Below, one piece after another: positions 1 to 11,423 of a stretch of 64,000 bases of DNA. A model generated the notes under the pieces. It did no database searches, was not told where the DNA came from, and saw nothing but the letters and a program-made list of their open reading frames with translations. The translations under genes were made by a program, and so were the position numbers. Positions within the stretch are counted from its first letter, which is position 1. Each line of letters opens with the position of its first letter. Source of the stretch: JALORV01 sp963712485 (GTDB lineage: Bacteria; Pseudomonadota; Gammaproteobacteria; Burkholderiales; Burkholderiaceae_F); assembly GCA_963712485.1 (NCBI GenBank), contig CAVQID010000060.1:124001-188000 (forward strand), written 5' to 3'.

Positions 1-486
1 CGGGTCGTCCGGCCCGACGATCAGGCCCGGCCGAACGAGGATCGAGCGCGAACCGAATACACGCGCAACGGTGCGCTCGCATTCCGCCTTCATCGGACCG
101 TAGTTGGTTCCGGTCACGGCGGCTGTATCGATGCCCTGGATCGATGCTAGGGGATCGGTCTCTCTGATCGGTGCCTTGGCGAACGAGGCGTACGCCGACA
201 CGCTCGAGATGTAGACGTAACGCTCGCAGTGGTCGAACAGCGCTGCGCACGACAACTCGACATCCTGCGGACGGTAACCGCAGGTGTCGATGACGGCATC
301 CCAGCGGCGATTCATCAGCAGGTGCAGATCCTCGATGCGATCGCCGACGATCCACTTCACTCCCGGCGGCCACCACTGACGCGAGAGGCCACGGTTGAAC
401 ACGGTCACGCCGTGGCCGTTTTCAAGCGCCGCACGGAGCAAGGCCTGCCCGAGAAAGACACCGCCGCCGATGATCAACAGATTCAT
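1..486 (-). CDS. NAD-dependent epimerase/dehydratase family protein (3' end outside window)
   Basis: The gene reads leftward from an ATG at 486 and leaves the window without a stop, so only the first 162 codons are visible. The N-terminus is a Rossmann nucleotide-binding fold starting MNLLIIGGGVFLGQ. Further on are YVYISSVSAY, which supplies the catalytic-type serine, and YGPMK, which fits the YxxxK of extended short-chain dehydrogenases. The family usually runs to about 320 residues and acts on nucleotide sugars or related substrates in the cytoplasm. The substrate cannot be told from this half. No other gene is visible in the same orientation next to it. Confidence 0.85.
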   Translation of the reverse strand, partial: MNLLIIGGGVFLGQALLRAALENGHGVTVFNRGLSRQWWPPGVKWIVGDRIEDLHLLMNRRWDAVIDTCGYRPQDVELSCAALFDHCERYVYISSVSAYASFAKAPIRETDPLASIQGIDTAAVTGTNYGPMKAECERTVARVFGSRSILVRPGLIVGPDDP

Positions 487-683
487 GGTGGTGGATCTTA
501 TGACGCGACTCGTCCGCCGACCAGCCGTACGGACTACCGTTCAGCCTGAAAAAATGACGTGCGGTCCGCGCGCCGCGGGCACCCCATCGGCGTGTGGTCA
601 GAACGTCAGGGACGAGATGGGATAATTTCCCTTGTCGCGGCGGCGGCTGCAGCCGTCACTGCCCCTTACAAGACCGATACGCT

Positions 684-1361
684 GTGCCGCGATTCGACCG
701 CACCACCTTCGAGAATGCCCCACGCCTGCTGCTACGCGAGGGTCGTTGGGCGAACGCACGGGTCTGGCGTGCGGACATCGACGGTCGCCGCTGGGTCATC
801 AAGGATTTCTCGCCGCGGGCATGGTGGGTCCGCAACACCATCGGCCGCGTGTTTGTGCGGCGCGAACTCGCGACGCTACAGCGCCTGCACGGCATCGAAG
901 GCGTGCCGCCGGATGCCTTCCGGCTCGATGGACATGCGATCGCCTTTGGCTACATCGACGGCGAGACACTGGGGAAGATCGAACCTGCGCGGCAGACTGC
1001 AGACTACTTTCGCGCGCTGGAGGGCCTTCTGCAGGACATCCACGCGCGCGGCGTCGTGCACCTGGACACGCGCGGGACCGGCAACGTGCTGATGCGATCC
1101 GACGGCTCGCCGGCGGTGATCGACTTCCAGTCGTCGGTTTCGACGCGCTGGATGCCATTGCCGTTGCGACGCTTTGTCGAGCGCATCGACCTCACGGGCG
1201 TGTACAAGAAATGGATGCAGCACGATCCGGCGTCAATGGGCCCGGAGCGCATTGAACTGAACGAGCGCATGACGCGCTGGCGCCGGTTCTGGGTGTTGCG
1301 CGGGTATGCTGGCGCGCGCAAGACGCATCCGCCGAAGAGCCGCCCGACGGACGCACCGTGA
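684..1361 (+). CDS. small protein-kinase-like protein (RIO/Kdo-kinase-like fold)
   Basis: About 225 residues from a GTG at 684; an in-frame GTG at 594 is possible, but the extra residues are low-complexity. Kinase-like marks appear in order: a candidate ATP-binding lysine in WVIKDF near the N-terminus, a catalytic-loop-like HLDTRGTGNVL with HxD and a downstream Asn, and a metal-binding-like DFQ. This fits the compact RIO/lipopolysaccharide-kinase superfamily rather than a classical Ser/Thr kinase. The stop at 1361 lies four bases before the next start at 1366, so the two genes are probably co-transcribed. The substrate is unknown; lipid, sugar or protein are all possible. Confidence 0.7.
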   Translation: MPRFDRTTFENAPRLLLREGRWANARVWRADIDGRRWVIKDFSPRAWWVRNTIGRVFVRRELATLQRLHGIEGVPPDAFRLDGHAIAFGYIDGETLGKIEPARQTADYFRALEGLLQDIHARGVVHLDTRGTGNVLMRSDGSPAVIDFQSSVSTRWMPLPLRRFVERIDLTGVYKKWMQHDPASMGPERIELNERMTRWRRFWVLRGYAGARKTHPPKSRPTDAP

Positions 1362-1365
1362 ACAC

Positions 1366-1932
1366 ATGCTGACTTCGATCCGATCCATCTTCAATCATCC
1401 GGGCGTGCGCCGCACTTATGTGCGGCTGCGCGTGCCGCTCGCGATCATCGCGATCGTCGTGGCGTTCCCGTACCTGCGCCGCGATTGGCTGCTCGCCGGC
1501 TTCGTCGTTTCGATGGTGGGGGAGTTGATCCAGTTGTGGAGTTTCGCGTCGCTCGACAAGAACTCCGACCTGGCAATCCGCGGGCCGTACGCGATGGTGC
1601 GCAACCCGATGTACCTCGGGCGCTATTTCATCCTGCTCGGATTCCTGATGTTGCTCGGTGTGTGGTGGGTGCTCGTTGTCTATACCGTGGCCTACTGGTT
1701 CTACATGGACACGCGCGTCGAACGCGAGGAAGCGCATCTTCGTCCGATCTTCGGGCCGCGCTACGACGAGTACTGCGCAAAGGTGCACCGCTTCGTCCCC
1801 GGCCCGCCGCTCGCGGGCCAGCCGGTCGCCTACTGGAACTGGACACTGTTTCGGCAGAACAACGCCACGGCGAATCTCGCCGGAACCCTGGCCGTCTGGG
1901 CCATCGTGGCGGGGTGGCTGCTGCTGCGTTGA
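1366..1932 (+). CDS. isoprenylcysteine carboxylmethyltransferase family membrane protein
   Basis: 188 residues with four to five hydrophobic segments. The hallmark RNPMYLG motif of the ICMT/phospholipid methyltransferase superfamily lies in the middle, and the C-terminal signature FGPRYDEY with a following FVPG is also present. Members use S-adenosylmethionine to methylate lipid-like or small hydrophobic substrates at the membrane; bacterial substrates are mostly unknown. ATG 1366 is chosen because the upstream extension of the frame overlaps the kinase-like gene and is arginine-rich without family character. It forms a probable two-gene unit with the kinase-like gene. Confidence 0.8.
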   Translation: MLTSIRSIFNHPGVRRTYVRLRVPLAIIAIVVAFPYLRRDWLLAGFVVSMVGELIQLWSFASLDKNSDLAIRGPYAMVRNPMYLGRYFILLGFLMLLGVWWVLVVYTVAYWFYMDTRVEREEAHLRPIFGPRYDEYCAKVHRFVPGPPLAGQPVAYWNWTLFRQNNATANLAGTLAVWAIVAGWLLLR

Positions 1933-2006
1933 CGCGCGCGGGCGCGATCGCATCCGACCTTGATACGGCGTCCGGATGACTCGGGACGGGATATTCGCCC
2001 GAGGCG

Positions 2007-4808
2007 TTGCGGAGCAGCATTCAGCCGGGCCCGCGCACTGTCGGGCGCTCTCCTTCATTACGGTACAGGCTGAATTTGTTCTCCTCCTCGGTCGAGTGGC
2101 GGTGCCGCTTACTGCGCGCTGCGCAGTTCTGCGCCGGTGCGCTCTTCGCGCTGCTCAGCGCCTGCGGCGGCGGAGGCGACAGCGCGCCCGCAACGACCGC
2201 GACGCAGCTTAGCCCAGCGCCGACTGCGGCCACGGGAAGCGCTTCGATAGCGAGTTTCTCGCCGACGGCGGGCGCGCCCGGCAGCGTCGTCACCGTCAGT
2301 GGTACGGCGCTGAACACCGTGACGTCGGTTCGGATCGGTGGTGTGGACGCCAGTTTTCGCACGGTGTCCGAGAACGCGATCGAAGCCACGGTGCCTTCCG
2401 GTGCAAGCACGGGTCCGATCGAACTCAACGCTTCCGGACATGTGGCGTTGTCGCAGGCGGACTTCACCGTCATGGCCGTGCCCGTGGTCACGTCCGTCAC
2501 GCCAACTACGGTTCTTCCGCCGGGCCGCGTCACGCTGACGGGTACCAGCCTCGATGCCGTTCGTGAAGTGCGCCTGAACACGCTGGTCCTTGGCATTGCC
2601 TCGCGCACGCCGACGAGCCTCGTGCTCGACATTCCAAACGGAGCGGCCTCCGGCACGCTGACGCTGGTGGACAACTCAGGTATCGCACGCCCGCTTGCGC
2701 AGATCCTGATGGTCTCCGGACCTCTGAGCATTTCATCGTTTGCGCCGACCACCATCGTAACCGGACAGACGCTGACCGTCACCGGCTCGAACCTGGATCG
2801 GTCGATGTCGATCGCATTCGCCAACGGCGCGACGGCAACGATTGCCTCGCGCACCGGTACGACGCGCGTGACGGCGGTGGTTCCGGACGCCGCGGGCAGC
2901 GGTGTCTTCCGCATCCTCGGCAACGCGAATGACGAAGTGCTTTCGGCAACGTCGCTCCAGGTCATCCCTGCGATCCGCGTCGACGCCAACACGGTTTACC
3001 GCGTAACTGCCGCCGGCGACCGCGTGACGATGACAGGAACCGGACTCACGGAAGTGGCGGTGGTGCGGGTCGGAGCGGCGACCGCAACGATCATTTCAAA
3101 GGCCGCCACGCAACTCGTGTTCGCAGCGCCCGCCAGTCTGGCCTGCGGCGCGATCACGCTGGAGTCGACGTCACAGCCTTCGGTCCCAGGCGGCAGCCTG
3201 GTGGTTGGCGCCGGCTGCGTCGCGACCGTGGCCGGCGTCGAGTTTGCGCAGGTGCTTTCACAGGGCCCGACGGACACGCAGTTGCGGCTGGTTCCCGGCA
3301 AGGAAACGTGGGTGCGTGCCTACGTTGTCTCAGCGCAGACCAGCGTCCCGGCGCCGCTGGTGCGCCTGACCGGCTACAACGGTGCCGCGATCCTCGGGAC
3401 CGTCGATATGGCAGGACCGGCTGTGCTGCCCGTGATGAGTGGTGCGGTCGTCCCCGACGCGCTGCGCTATAGCGAGTCGCAAAGCTTCAATGTCGAATTG
3501 CCGGCCGCCTGGGTGCGCAGCGGCCTCTCGGTGCGAGTCGAAGCGGATCCGCTGCGTCAGCTGGGCGCGCCCGTCGTCGTCGATGCGACGCCGTCGCTAG
3601 GCACCGGCACGCGTGTCGAGATCGTGCTGGTGCCGGTGATCTCCGGTGGCTTCACGCCGACGATGCCTACCGCCGCGGCCGTGCTCGACGAGGTGACCCG
3701 CCGCTTTCCGATTCCTCGCGCCAATGTCACGGTCACGATGCGCCAGCCGTACTCGCTGAGCAGCGTCACCGACGGGCTCGATTCATCGACCGATTGGATC
3801 AACGCGCTGAGTGAGTTGAATCAACTGCGCACGCTGGAGTCGGGGTCGAACGCGACGCGGTTTTACTTCGGCTTTGTGCGTCGCTCCGGCGGCAGCATCG
3901 CCGGCATCGGCTACGTGCCGGGTCGCACGGCGCTGGGCTGGGATTCGAACAGCGGCTGGCTGCGCACGATGTCGCATGAACTGGGCCACAACCTGAGCCG
4001 GCCGCATGCGCCTTGTGGCGGTGTCGCGAGCCCTGATCCGAACTATCCCTACGCGGGGGGAATCCTGAGTGCGACTCCGCTGATGGACTCCGTGCCTGCC
4101 GCCATCGATATCGTGTCACCGAGCGGACTGGCGGACATCATGGGCTACTGCAACGGCTCCTGGTTCTCCGACTACAACTACCGCGAGATGCAGCGTTACA
4201 TGGAATCGCAGTCGAGCCTGGTTGCGACGCAGATCGCCGCCGACGGGGTCGAGCAGGACCTGCTGCTCATCGCCGGCACGCTCGGGCTCGACGGGATGCA
4301 GTTGCAGCCGGTGCAGGCGATGCGCGGCGTGGCATCGATCGGCACCGGCGAGTACACCCTGCGCCTGGTGACGCGCGACGGCAGCGCCATCGAGCACGCG
4401 TTCGAAGCGGATCTTGTCGATCACGCCGACCCTCCGGAACGGCAGTTCGCCGTGCTGGTTCCGAATCCCGGCGTCACCCTGGCGCGCGTTGAAGTGCTGC
4501 GCGGTTCGATACCGGTTCCGCCGCGTGCATCTGCCCTCGCTGCCCAGCGCGCGGCTGGTTCGAGCATCGCTCGACTGCGCGGCGTCGACTGGGCGGAAAG
4601 CAGCGGCACGCTGCGCGTGCAGTGGGATACCGCTGCCGCTTCGAGTGTCGCGGTGACCTACATTGCGGATGGCAAGCGAACGGTACTCGGCGTCAACCGT
4701 GCCGGGGGCACGGCCGAGTTCGATGTCAGCCAGCTGCCCGCCGGCGGTCGTTTCGAGATCGCGCTCTCGGACGGACTGAACGCGCGCACGGTGCAAGTGC
4801 GTCGCTGA
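2007..4808 (+). CDS. surface lipoprotein metzincin with IPT/TIG repeats
   Basis: About 910-933 residues. The exact start is unclear: the frame opens at 2007, and a TTG at 2076 would place a short hydrophobic signal directly before the lipobox LLSAC, which is followed by a glycine run. Four IPT/TIG beta-sandwich repeats follow, each with a PxxGxxxTVxGxxL-like core. The C-terminal half holds a zinc protease site HELGHNLSRPH, numbered H657, E658, H661 and H667 from 2007. A downstream Met-turn-like LADIMGYC completes the metzincin pattern. It is probably an outer-membrane or secreted zinc endopeptidase of unknown substrate. No frameshift is seen and the gene stands alone. Confidence 0.8.
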   Translation: MRSSIQPGPRTVGRSPSLRYRLNLFSSSVEWRCRLLRAAQFCAGALFALLSACGGGGDSAPATTATQLSPAPTAATGSASIASFSPTAGAPGSVVTVSGTALNTVTSVRIGGVDASFRTVSENAIEATVPSGASTGPIELNASGHVALSQADFTVMAVPVVTSVTPTTVLPPGRVTLTGTSLDAVREVRLNTLVLGIASRTPTSLVLDIPNGAASGTLTLVDNSGIARPLAQILMVSGPLSISSFAPTTIVTGQTLTVTGSNLDRSMSIAFANGATATIASRTGTTRVTAVVPDAAGSGVFRILGNANDEVLSATSLQVIPAIRVDANTVYRVTAAGDRVTMTGTGLTEVAVVRVGAATATIISKAATQLVFAAPASLACGAITLESTSQPSVPGGSLVVGAGCVATVAGVEFAQVLSQGPTDTQLRLVPGKETWVRAYVVSAQTSVPAPLVRLTGYNGAAILGTVDMAGPAVLPVMSGAVVPDALRYSESQSFNVELPAAWVRSGLSVRVEADPLRQLGAPVVVDATPSLGTGTRVEIVLVPVISGGFTPTMPTAAAVLDEVTRRFPIPRANVTVTMRQPYSLSSVTDGLDSSTDWINALSELNQLRTLESGSNATRFYFGFVRRSGGSIAGIGYVPGRTALGWDSNSGWLRTMSHELGHNLSRPHAPCGGVASPDPNYPYAGGILSATPLMDSVPAAIDIVSPSGLADIMGYCNGSWFSDYNYREMQRYMESQSSLVATQIAADGVEQDLLLIAGTLGLDGMQLQPVQAMRGVASIGTGEYTLRLVTRDGSAIEHAFEADLVDHADPPERQFAVLVPNPGVTLARVEVLRGSIPVPPRASALAAQRAAGSSIARLRGVDWAESSGTLRVQWDTAAASSVAVTYIADGKRTVLGVNRAGGTAEFDVSQLPAGGRFEIALSDGLNARTVQVRR

Positions 4809-4873
4809 TAACGACGCCGCGCCGCTGCGCCCCGGGGAGAGATCGCCGCCGCACTGACGACGCCGCAAAACGC

Positions 4874-5167
4874 CTAGGGGCTTCCTGCGAGCAGCGGCTC
4901 CACCTCCGGATGCCGTTGCACCCAGGTGCGCACGTATGAACACACCGGCAGCACATCCATGCCTTTGTCGGCGGCGTAGCGGAAAGCTTCCTTGACCAGC
5001 GCCGAGGCGATGCCGCGGCCTTCAAGCTGCTGCGGCACTTCGGTGTGCACCAGCATCATCGTGTCGCCGTGCATGCGGTAATCGGTCCGGCACAACATGC
5101 CGTCGACAATCGCCTCGAAGCGCATTGACGCGGGGTTGTGCAGAATCGCCAATGCCGGTTCCGTCAT
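4874..5167 (-). CDS. GNAT-fold N-acetyltransferase, small YjdJ-like type
   Basis: 97 residues. The acetyl-CoA pyrophosphate-binding loop appears as QLEGRGIASALV, matching the Q/RxxGxG/A rule of GNAT enzymes. The protein is short, as expected for the family of about 90-residue GNAT proteins related to the human GTLF3B/YjdJ group, whose substrates are poorly known. It starts 24 bases after the rhlE stop and in the same direction, so it is probably the second gene of an rhlE operon. Confidence 0.8.
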   Translation of the reverse strand: MTEPALAILHNPASMRFEAIVDGMLCRTDYRMHGDTMMLVHTEVPQQLEGRGIASALVKEAFRYAADKGMDVLPVCSYVRTWVQRHPEVEPLLAGSP

Positions 5168-5191
5168 AAGGCCTCCGATCCGGCAAAAAGC

Positions 5192-6713
5192 TTACCTGCC
5201 GCGGCGGCTCGGCGTCTGCAGGAACGCCGGAATATTGGTGCGAACCAGCCCATCTTCGCGCGGCGCACCCCTCGCTGCGGATGTGCGTGCGCCGGACGCC
5301 GGTGTTCCGGCCGAACGGCCAGCGGTCGCCGGCTTTGGGTCGCCACTGGCGGGGCCGCGGTGCGCAGGCTTTCCGCGCCCCTGCGCCGGGGCCGAACCGG
5401 GTTGTGCAGGCGGCTGCACTCGCGCACCACCAGATCGCGGCGTCGCGCTCGAACGTGAAGCCTGCTCGCGCCGCACAGGAGCACGCTGCGACTGCCGACC
5501 GCCGCCGGCGGGTTTGCGACCGCCGTGCGCGGAACGCGGTGGGCGCTGATCGAGATCGTGCGCGGCACCTGCTGCCGGCTCGTAGTTGGCAATCGCGAGC
5601 CGCGGAATCGGGCGCTTGATGAGCCGTTCGATGTCGCGCAGCAGGGACTCCTCTTCGCGGCTGACCAGCGAGATCGCCTCGCCGGTGGCGCCCGCGCGCC
5701 CGGTACGGCCGATGCGATGGACATAGTCCTCGGGCACATTGGGCAGGTCGAAATTCACGACGTGGGGCAGCTGCTCGATGTCGAGCCCCGCGCGCGGCGA
5801 TGTCGGTGGCGACCAGTGCCTGCAAGTCGCCGCGCTTGAAGTCCGCCAGCGCGCGCGTGCGTGCGTTCTGGCTCTTGTTGCCGTGGATCGCCAACGCCGT
5901 GACGCCATGCTTGCCGAGGTACTCCGCCAGCCGATTCGCGCCATGCTTGGTCCGCGTGAACACCAGGACCTGGAACCACTGGTTGTCCTTGATCAGGTGC
6001 GCGAGCAACTCGGACTTGCGGGTGCGCTCGATGCTGATGCACTTCTGGTCGACGGCCTCGACCGTTGAATTGCGCGGCGTCGCCTGCACGCTGACCGGGT
6101 TGCGCAGCAGGGTGGCCGCCAGCGTCCGGATCTCGTCCGAAAACGTGGCCGAGAAGAGCAATGTCTGGCGTTGTTTCGGCAACTGGGCGAAGACGCGCTT
6201 CATGTCCGGCAGGAAGCCCATGTCGAGCATGCGATCGGCTTCATCGAGCACGAGGACTTCGATCTTCGACAGATCGATCGTCTTCTGGCCGACGTGGTCG
6301 AGCAGTCGGCCGGGCGTGGCCACGACGATGTCGACGCCGCGCTTCAGCGCGTCGAACTGCGGTCTGATCGAGACCCCGCCGAAGATAACGGCGACTTTGG
6401 CAGGCACGTGTTTGCCGTAGTCGCGCACGCTTTCCTCGACCTGTGCCGCGAGTTCGCGCGTCGGCGCCAGGATCAGTACCCGTGGCGCACGGCCGAGGCG
6501 CGGCTGATCGGTGCCGCCAAGGCGCTGCAGGATCGGCAGCACAAAGGCCGCCGTCTTGCCGGTGCCGGTCTGGGCGCCGGCCATGAGGTCGCCGCCCGAC
6601 AGCACGACCGGGATCGCCTGCAGCTGAACGGGTGTGGGGGTGGTGTACCCGAGGTCTGTGACCGCGCGTACGAGTGCCTCGGACAAGCCGAGGGCTTCGA
6701 ACGATGAATTCAA
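5192..6713 (-). CDS. rhlE: ATP-dependent RNA helicase RhlE, frameshifted in this sequence
   Basis: DEAD-box RNA helicase of about 506 residues once one extra base is ignored. Motifs in order are AQTGTGKT, PTRELA, DEADRMLDMGF, SAT, ATDIAARG and HRIGRTGRAG, followed by a long basic, proline-rich tail typical of RhlE. The start is a TTG at 6713, with AGGAG about seven bases upstream and no nearby ATG. The reading frame breaks inside ATDIAARG, where the coding strand has GGGG and GGG would keep the frame (plus-strand CCCC at 5786-5789). All motifs after the break are intact in the new frame, which argues for a sequencing error or very recent mutation. RhlE acts in ribosome maturation and RNA decay. 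Confidence 0.85.
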
Positions 6714-6885
6714 GAAAGACTCCTGAGCACGGCCTGCGCGAGATGGACTCGCAGAACCGGTTCAGGCAAATGCAGATTGGGAAAACTTCGAGGGAGCTTG
6801 GTGACAACCGCGAGGGACGAGTGCGAACCGGAACAGGCGCACCGCAATCGAGGCCGCATGGTACACGATGCCGGCCGCCTGCGGG

Positions 6886-7455
6886 TCAAAGTCCGATATC
6901 GAGTCCCCAGAGCACGGCGATGCCCAGCAGCACGAAGATCACTGCCGCAATGCCGTTCATCAGGCGCTTGGGCAGCTTCTCGGCGGCCACATTGCCGAGC
7001 AGCACCGCGGGCACGTTGGCGAGCATCATGCCGATCGTCGTGCCGGCCACCACCGCGACGAGCGCGTCGTAGCGCGCGGCCAGCGCCACGGTGGCGATCT
7101 GTGTCTTGTCGCCCATTTCGACGAGGAAGAACGCGATCAGTGTCGTGCCGAACACGCCGTAGCGCGATACCTCTTGCGGATCATCGTCGAGCTTGTCGGG
7201 AACGAGCATCCACAGCGCCATCGCGATAAAGGACAGCCCGAGCGCCCAGCGCATGGCCTCCGGCCCGATCGTGCGCGTGAGCCAGGTGCCGACTGCGCCG
7301 GCGAGGAAGTGGTTTGCCAAAGTTGCAAACAGGATGCCGTAGATGATCGGCCACGGCTTGCGGTACTTCGCGGCCAGGGCGAGCGCCAGCAGCTGCGTCT
7401 TGTCGCCGATCTCGGCGAGGGCAACGACGCCGATGGAAATGAGAAATGCAGTCAA
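6886..7455 (-). CDS. TMEM165/GDT1 family cation (Mn2+/Ca2+) exporter
   Basis: 190 residues from a TTG at 7455, the position that best matches the family's usual N-terminus; an ATG at 7533 is an alternative adding 26 residues. The protein holds the two family-defining repeats EIGDKTQ and EMGDKTQ, each at the start of a three-helix bundle, giving six membrane segments. GDT1 proteins exchange divalent cations for protons; bacterial members such as MneA export manganese. The gene is divergent from the LTA-synthase-like gene at 7595. I looked for a yybP-ykoY manganese riboswitch in the leader and could not convince myself of one. Confidence 0.85.
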   Translation of the reverse strand: MTAFLISIGVVALAEIGDKTQLLALALAAKYRKPWPIIYGILFATLANHFLAGAVGTWLTRTIGPEAMRWALGLSFIAMALWMLVPDKLDDDPQEVSRYGVFGTTLIAFFLVEMGDKTQIATVALAARYDALVAVVAGTTIGMMLANVPAVLLGNVAAEKLPKRLMNGIAAVIFVLLGIAVLWGLDIGL

Positions 7456-7594
7456 TGTTGAAACCCAAAGTGGAGTCCCCGTTCCTGACGTCAGCGGGCC
7501 CGTCGAGCGGGCGCAAGCGTACACTTGAACCATCCGTCTCTTAGCGAGTGACCGCGGCCCGCGGTCCCAGAACTCGCGTCTTCTGCTCATCTCG

Positions 7595-9577
7595 ATGACC
7601 ATCCTCAGGCACTGGCGTGCGAGCTTGGCGCGCACGTTCTCGCGGCTTTTCCCCGGACGTTTTGCTGCGGCCGGCATCGTCGTCGTCGCCTATCTCACGG
7701 TGAGTCTTTTTACGCGTGTCGGATTAGCAGTTTTCAACGGCGAGGCGACGGAGTTCATGCCCTGGCACGTTGCCGGGTGGCTTCTAATCGGGCTGGCTTA
7801 CGACCTGGCGGCTGCAGCTTTCTGGCTGCTGCCGATCGCGCTGCTCGCTTGGGCCTGGCCGGCGAACCGTGCGCGCCGGGCCTTCGGTGCGGCGGCGATC
7901 GCGCTGGCCACGATCGCGTTCGCCCTCTTCGTGTTCACGGCCGCATCGGAGTTCGTGTTCTGGAACGAATTTTCTTCGCGCTTCAACTTCATCGCAGTCG
8001 ATTACCTGATCTACACGCGAGAGGTGATCGGCAACATCCGCGAGTCATACCGACTGACGCCGATCCTGCTGGGGCTTGCAGCGGCGACGGCCGTCCTTGT
8101 CGCGCTGGCAGTACGACCGCTCTGGCGGGCGGCGCAGGCGCCGACGCCAGGCTTCGGCCGGCGCTCCGTGCAGATGGCCGGCTACGTCGCTGTGGCGCTG
8201 GCGTCTTTCCTCCTGGTGCCGTCGACGTGGAAGGAATTCACCAGCAGCCTACAGTCGCAACAGCTGGCCGGCAACGGTCACTGGGAGTTCTTCCACGCGT
8301 TTAATACCAACGAGATCGACTACGACCGTTTCTATGCGACGGTACCGATCGAAAAGGCCTACCAGGAACTGCGCGGCGAATTCACCGACGCCGGGCTTGT
8401 CGAGTTCACCGGCGACGCCGGTCTGCCGATCGAGCGGGTGATCCACGGCGCCGGACCGGAGAAGCCGCTCAACGTCGTGCTGATCTCGGTGGAATCGCTC
8501 TCGGCCGACTACATGGGCGCGTTCGGCAACGCCAAAGGCCTGACGCCGAACCTCGATCGAATTGCGCGTGACGGACTGTTTTTCACGCAGCTCTATGCGA
8601 CCGGCACGCGAACGGTGCGTGGGCTCGAAGCCCTGGCGCTGTCGTTGCCGCCTACGCCGGGGCACTCGGTCGTCAAACGGCCCAACAACGACCACCTGTT
8701 CACCGTGGGCGAAGTCTTTGCCGAGAAGGGCTACGAGCCGCTCTATCTCTACGGTGGCTATGGCTACTTCGACAACATGCAGCACTTCTTCGGCGGCAAT
8801 GGGTACACCGTCATTGACCGTACCGCGCTCGAAAAGGCCGATATTCACTACGAGAACATCTGGGGCGTGGCGGACGAGGACCTCTTCACGCTGACGCTGC
8901 GCGAACTCGACAAGCGCCACACCGCCGGCACGAAGTTCTTCGCGCATGTGATGACGACGTCGAACCACCGGCCCTACACCTACCCGGCAGGGCGCATCGA
9001 CATTCCGTCCAAGACGGGCGCCGATGGCGCCGTGAAGTACACCGACTGGGCGATCGGCGACTTCATCGAGCGCGCGCGCAAGCATGCCTGGTTCGACGAT
9101 ACGGTTTTCGTCATCGTCGCCGATCATTGCGCAGCCTCGCGCGGCAAAATGGACCTGCCGCTGGACCGCTTCCACATCCCGCTGCTGATCTACGCCCCGA
9201 AGCACATCGCTCCGGCGCGCATCGACACCGTCGCTTCGCAGATCGACGTCGCGCCGACCGTGCTCGCGCTGCTGAACTTCAATTACGTCTCGCGCTTTTT
9301 CGGGCAGGACATCCTGAATGAAGGCCGCACGCACCAGCGCGCGGTGATGGCCAACTACCAGACGGTCGGTTACTACGAGCACGGCATGCTGGTCGAGTTG
9401 CGGCCGCAACGGCGCGTGCATGTTATCGACCCCGCGAGTGGCCGCGAACTGCCGCCGAGCGACGAGACCCGACACTTCACCAACGAAGCGATCGGCTACT
9501 ACCAAGGCGCGAGCACCGCCTTCCGCACCGGGGCTTTGCGTATGCCCGGCCACCTTCTGCCGCGGCCCGTCAATTGA
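7595..9577 (+). CDS. LTA-synthase-like membrane sulfatase/phosphoglycerol transferase
   Basis: 660 residues. Four to five transmembrane helices occupy roughly the first 215 residues, followed by an alkaline-phosphatase-superfamily domain. Active-site features include VLISVESLSADY (metal-binding Glu), GTRTVRG with a candidate nucleophile Thr340, a HVMTTSNHRPY segment and VIVADHCA near the end. The layout matches the LtaS/MdoB-like enzymes that move phosphoglycerol or phosphoethanolamine onto periplasmic glycans or lipids. In a Gram-negative host the likely targets are osmoregulated periplasmic glucans or lipid A-like acceptors, but this is inferred. Divergent from the GDT1 gene. Confidence 0.85.
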   Translation: MTILRHWRASLARTFSRLFPGRFAAAGIVVVAYLTVSLFTRVGLAVFNGEATEFMPWHVAGWLLIGLAYDLAAAAFWLLPIALLAWAWPANRARRAFGAAAIALATIAFALFVFTAASEFVFWNEFSSRFNFIAVDYLIYTREVIGNIRESYRLTPILLGLAAATAVLVALAVRPLWRAAQAPTPGFGRRSVQMAGYVAVALASFLLVPSTWKEFTSSLQSQQLAGNGHWEFFHAFNTNEIDYDRFYATVPIEKAYQELRGEFTDAGLVEFTGDAGLPIERVIHGAGPEKPLNVVLISVESLSADYMGAFGNAKGLTPNLDRIARDGLFFTQLYATGTRTVRGLEALALSLPPTPGHSVVKRPNNDHLFTVGEVFAEKGYEPLYLYGGYGYFDNMQHFFGGNGYTVIDRTALEKADIHYENIWGVADEDLFTLTLRELDKRHTAGTKFFAHVMTTSNHRPYTYPAGRIDIPSKTGADGAVKYTDWAIGDFIERARKHAWFDDTVFVIVADHCAASRGKMDLPLDRFHIPLLIYAPKHIAPARIDTVASQIDVAPTVLALLNFNYVSRFFGQDILNEGRTHQRAVMANYQTVGYYEHGMLVELRPQRRVHVIDPASGRELPPSDETRHFTNEAIGYYQGASTAFRTGALRMPGHLLPRPVN

Positions 9578-9630
9578 CGCGGCCGATCCGGTAATCTGCG
9601 CGACTTTTCGCGCTTTCTGTTGCATTGGCC

Positions 9631-11298
<1,668 letters not shown>

Positions 11299-11423
11299 CG
11301 GGTACGGGCACACCTGACGGGCACGGGAAATACCGCAAATCCGGCATCCGCACAGACCCCAGCTTGCCCGACCGGCTCGGCGGCCTTTAAGGTCGGGTCA
11401 GCTCCCGGAGACTGGAACCCCAC

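Noticed and set aside
7456..7594. Possible yybP-ykoY manganese riboswitch before the GDT1 gene
   Set aside because: Only a weak CTTTGGG resemblance is seen and the conserved paired core is not recognisable.
8249..9625. 458-codon minus-strand open frame
   Set aside because: Fully antisense to the LTA-synthase-like gene and without any recognisable motif.
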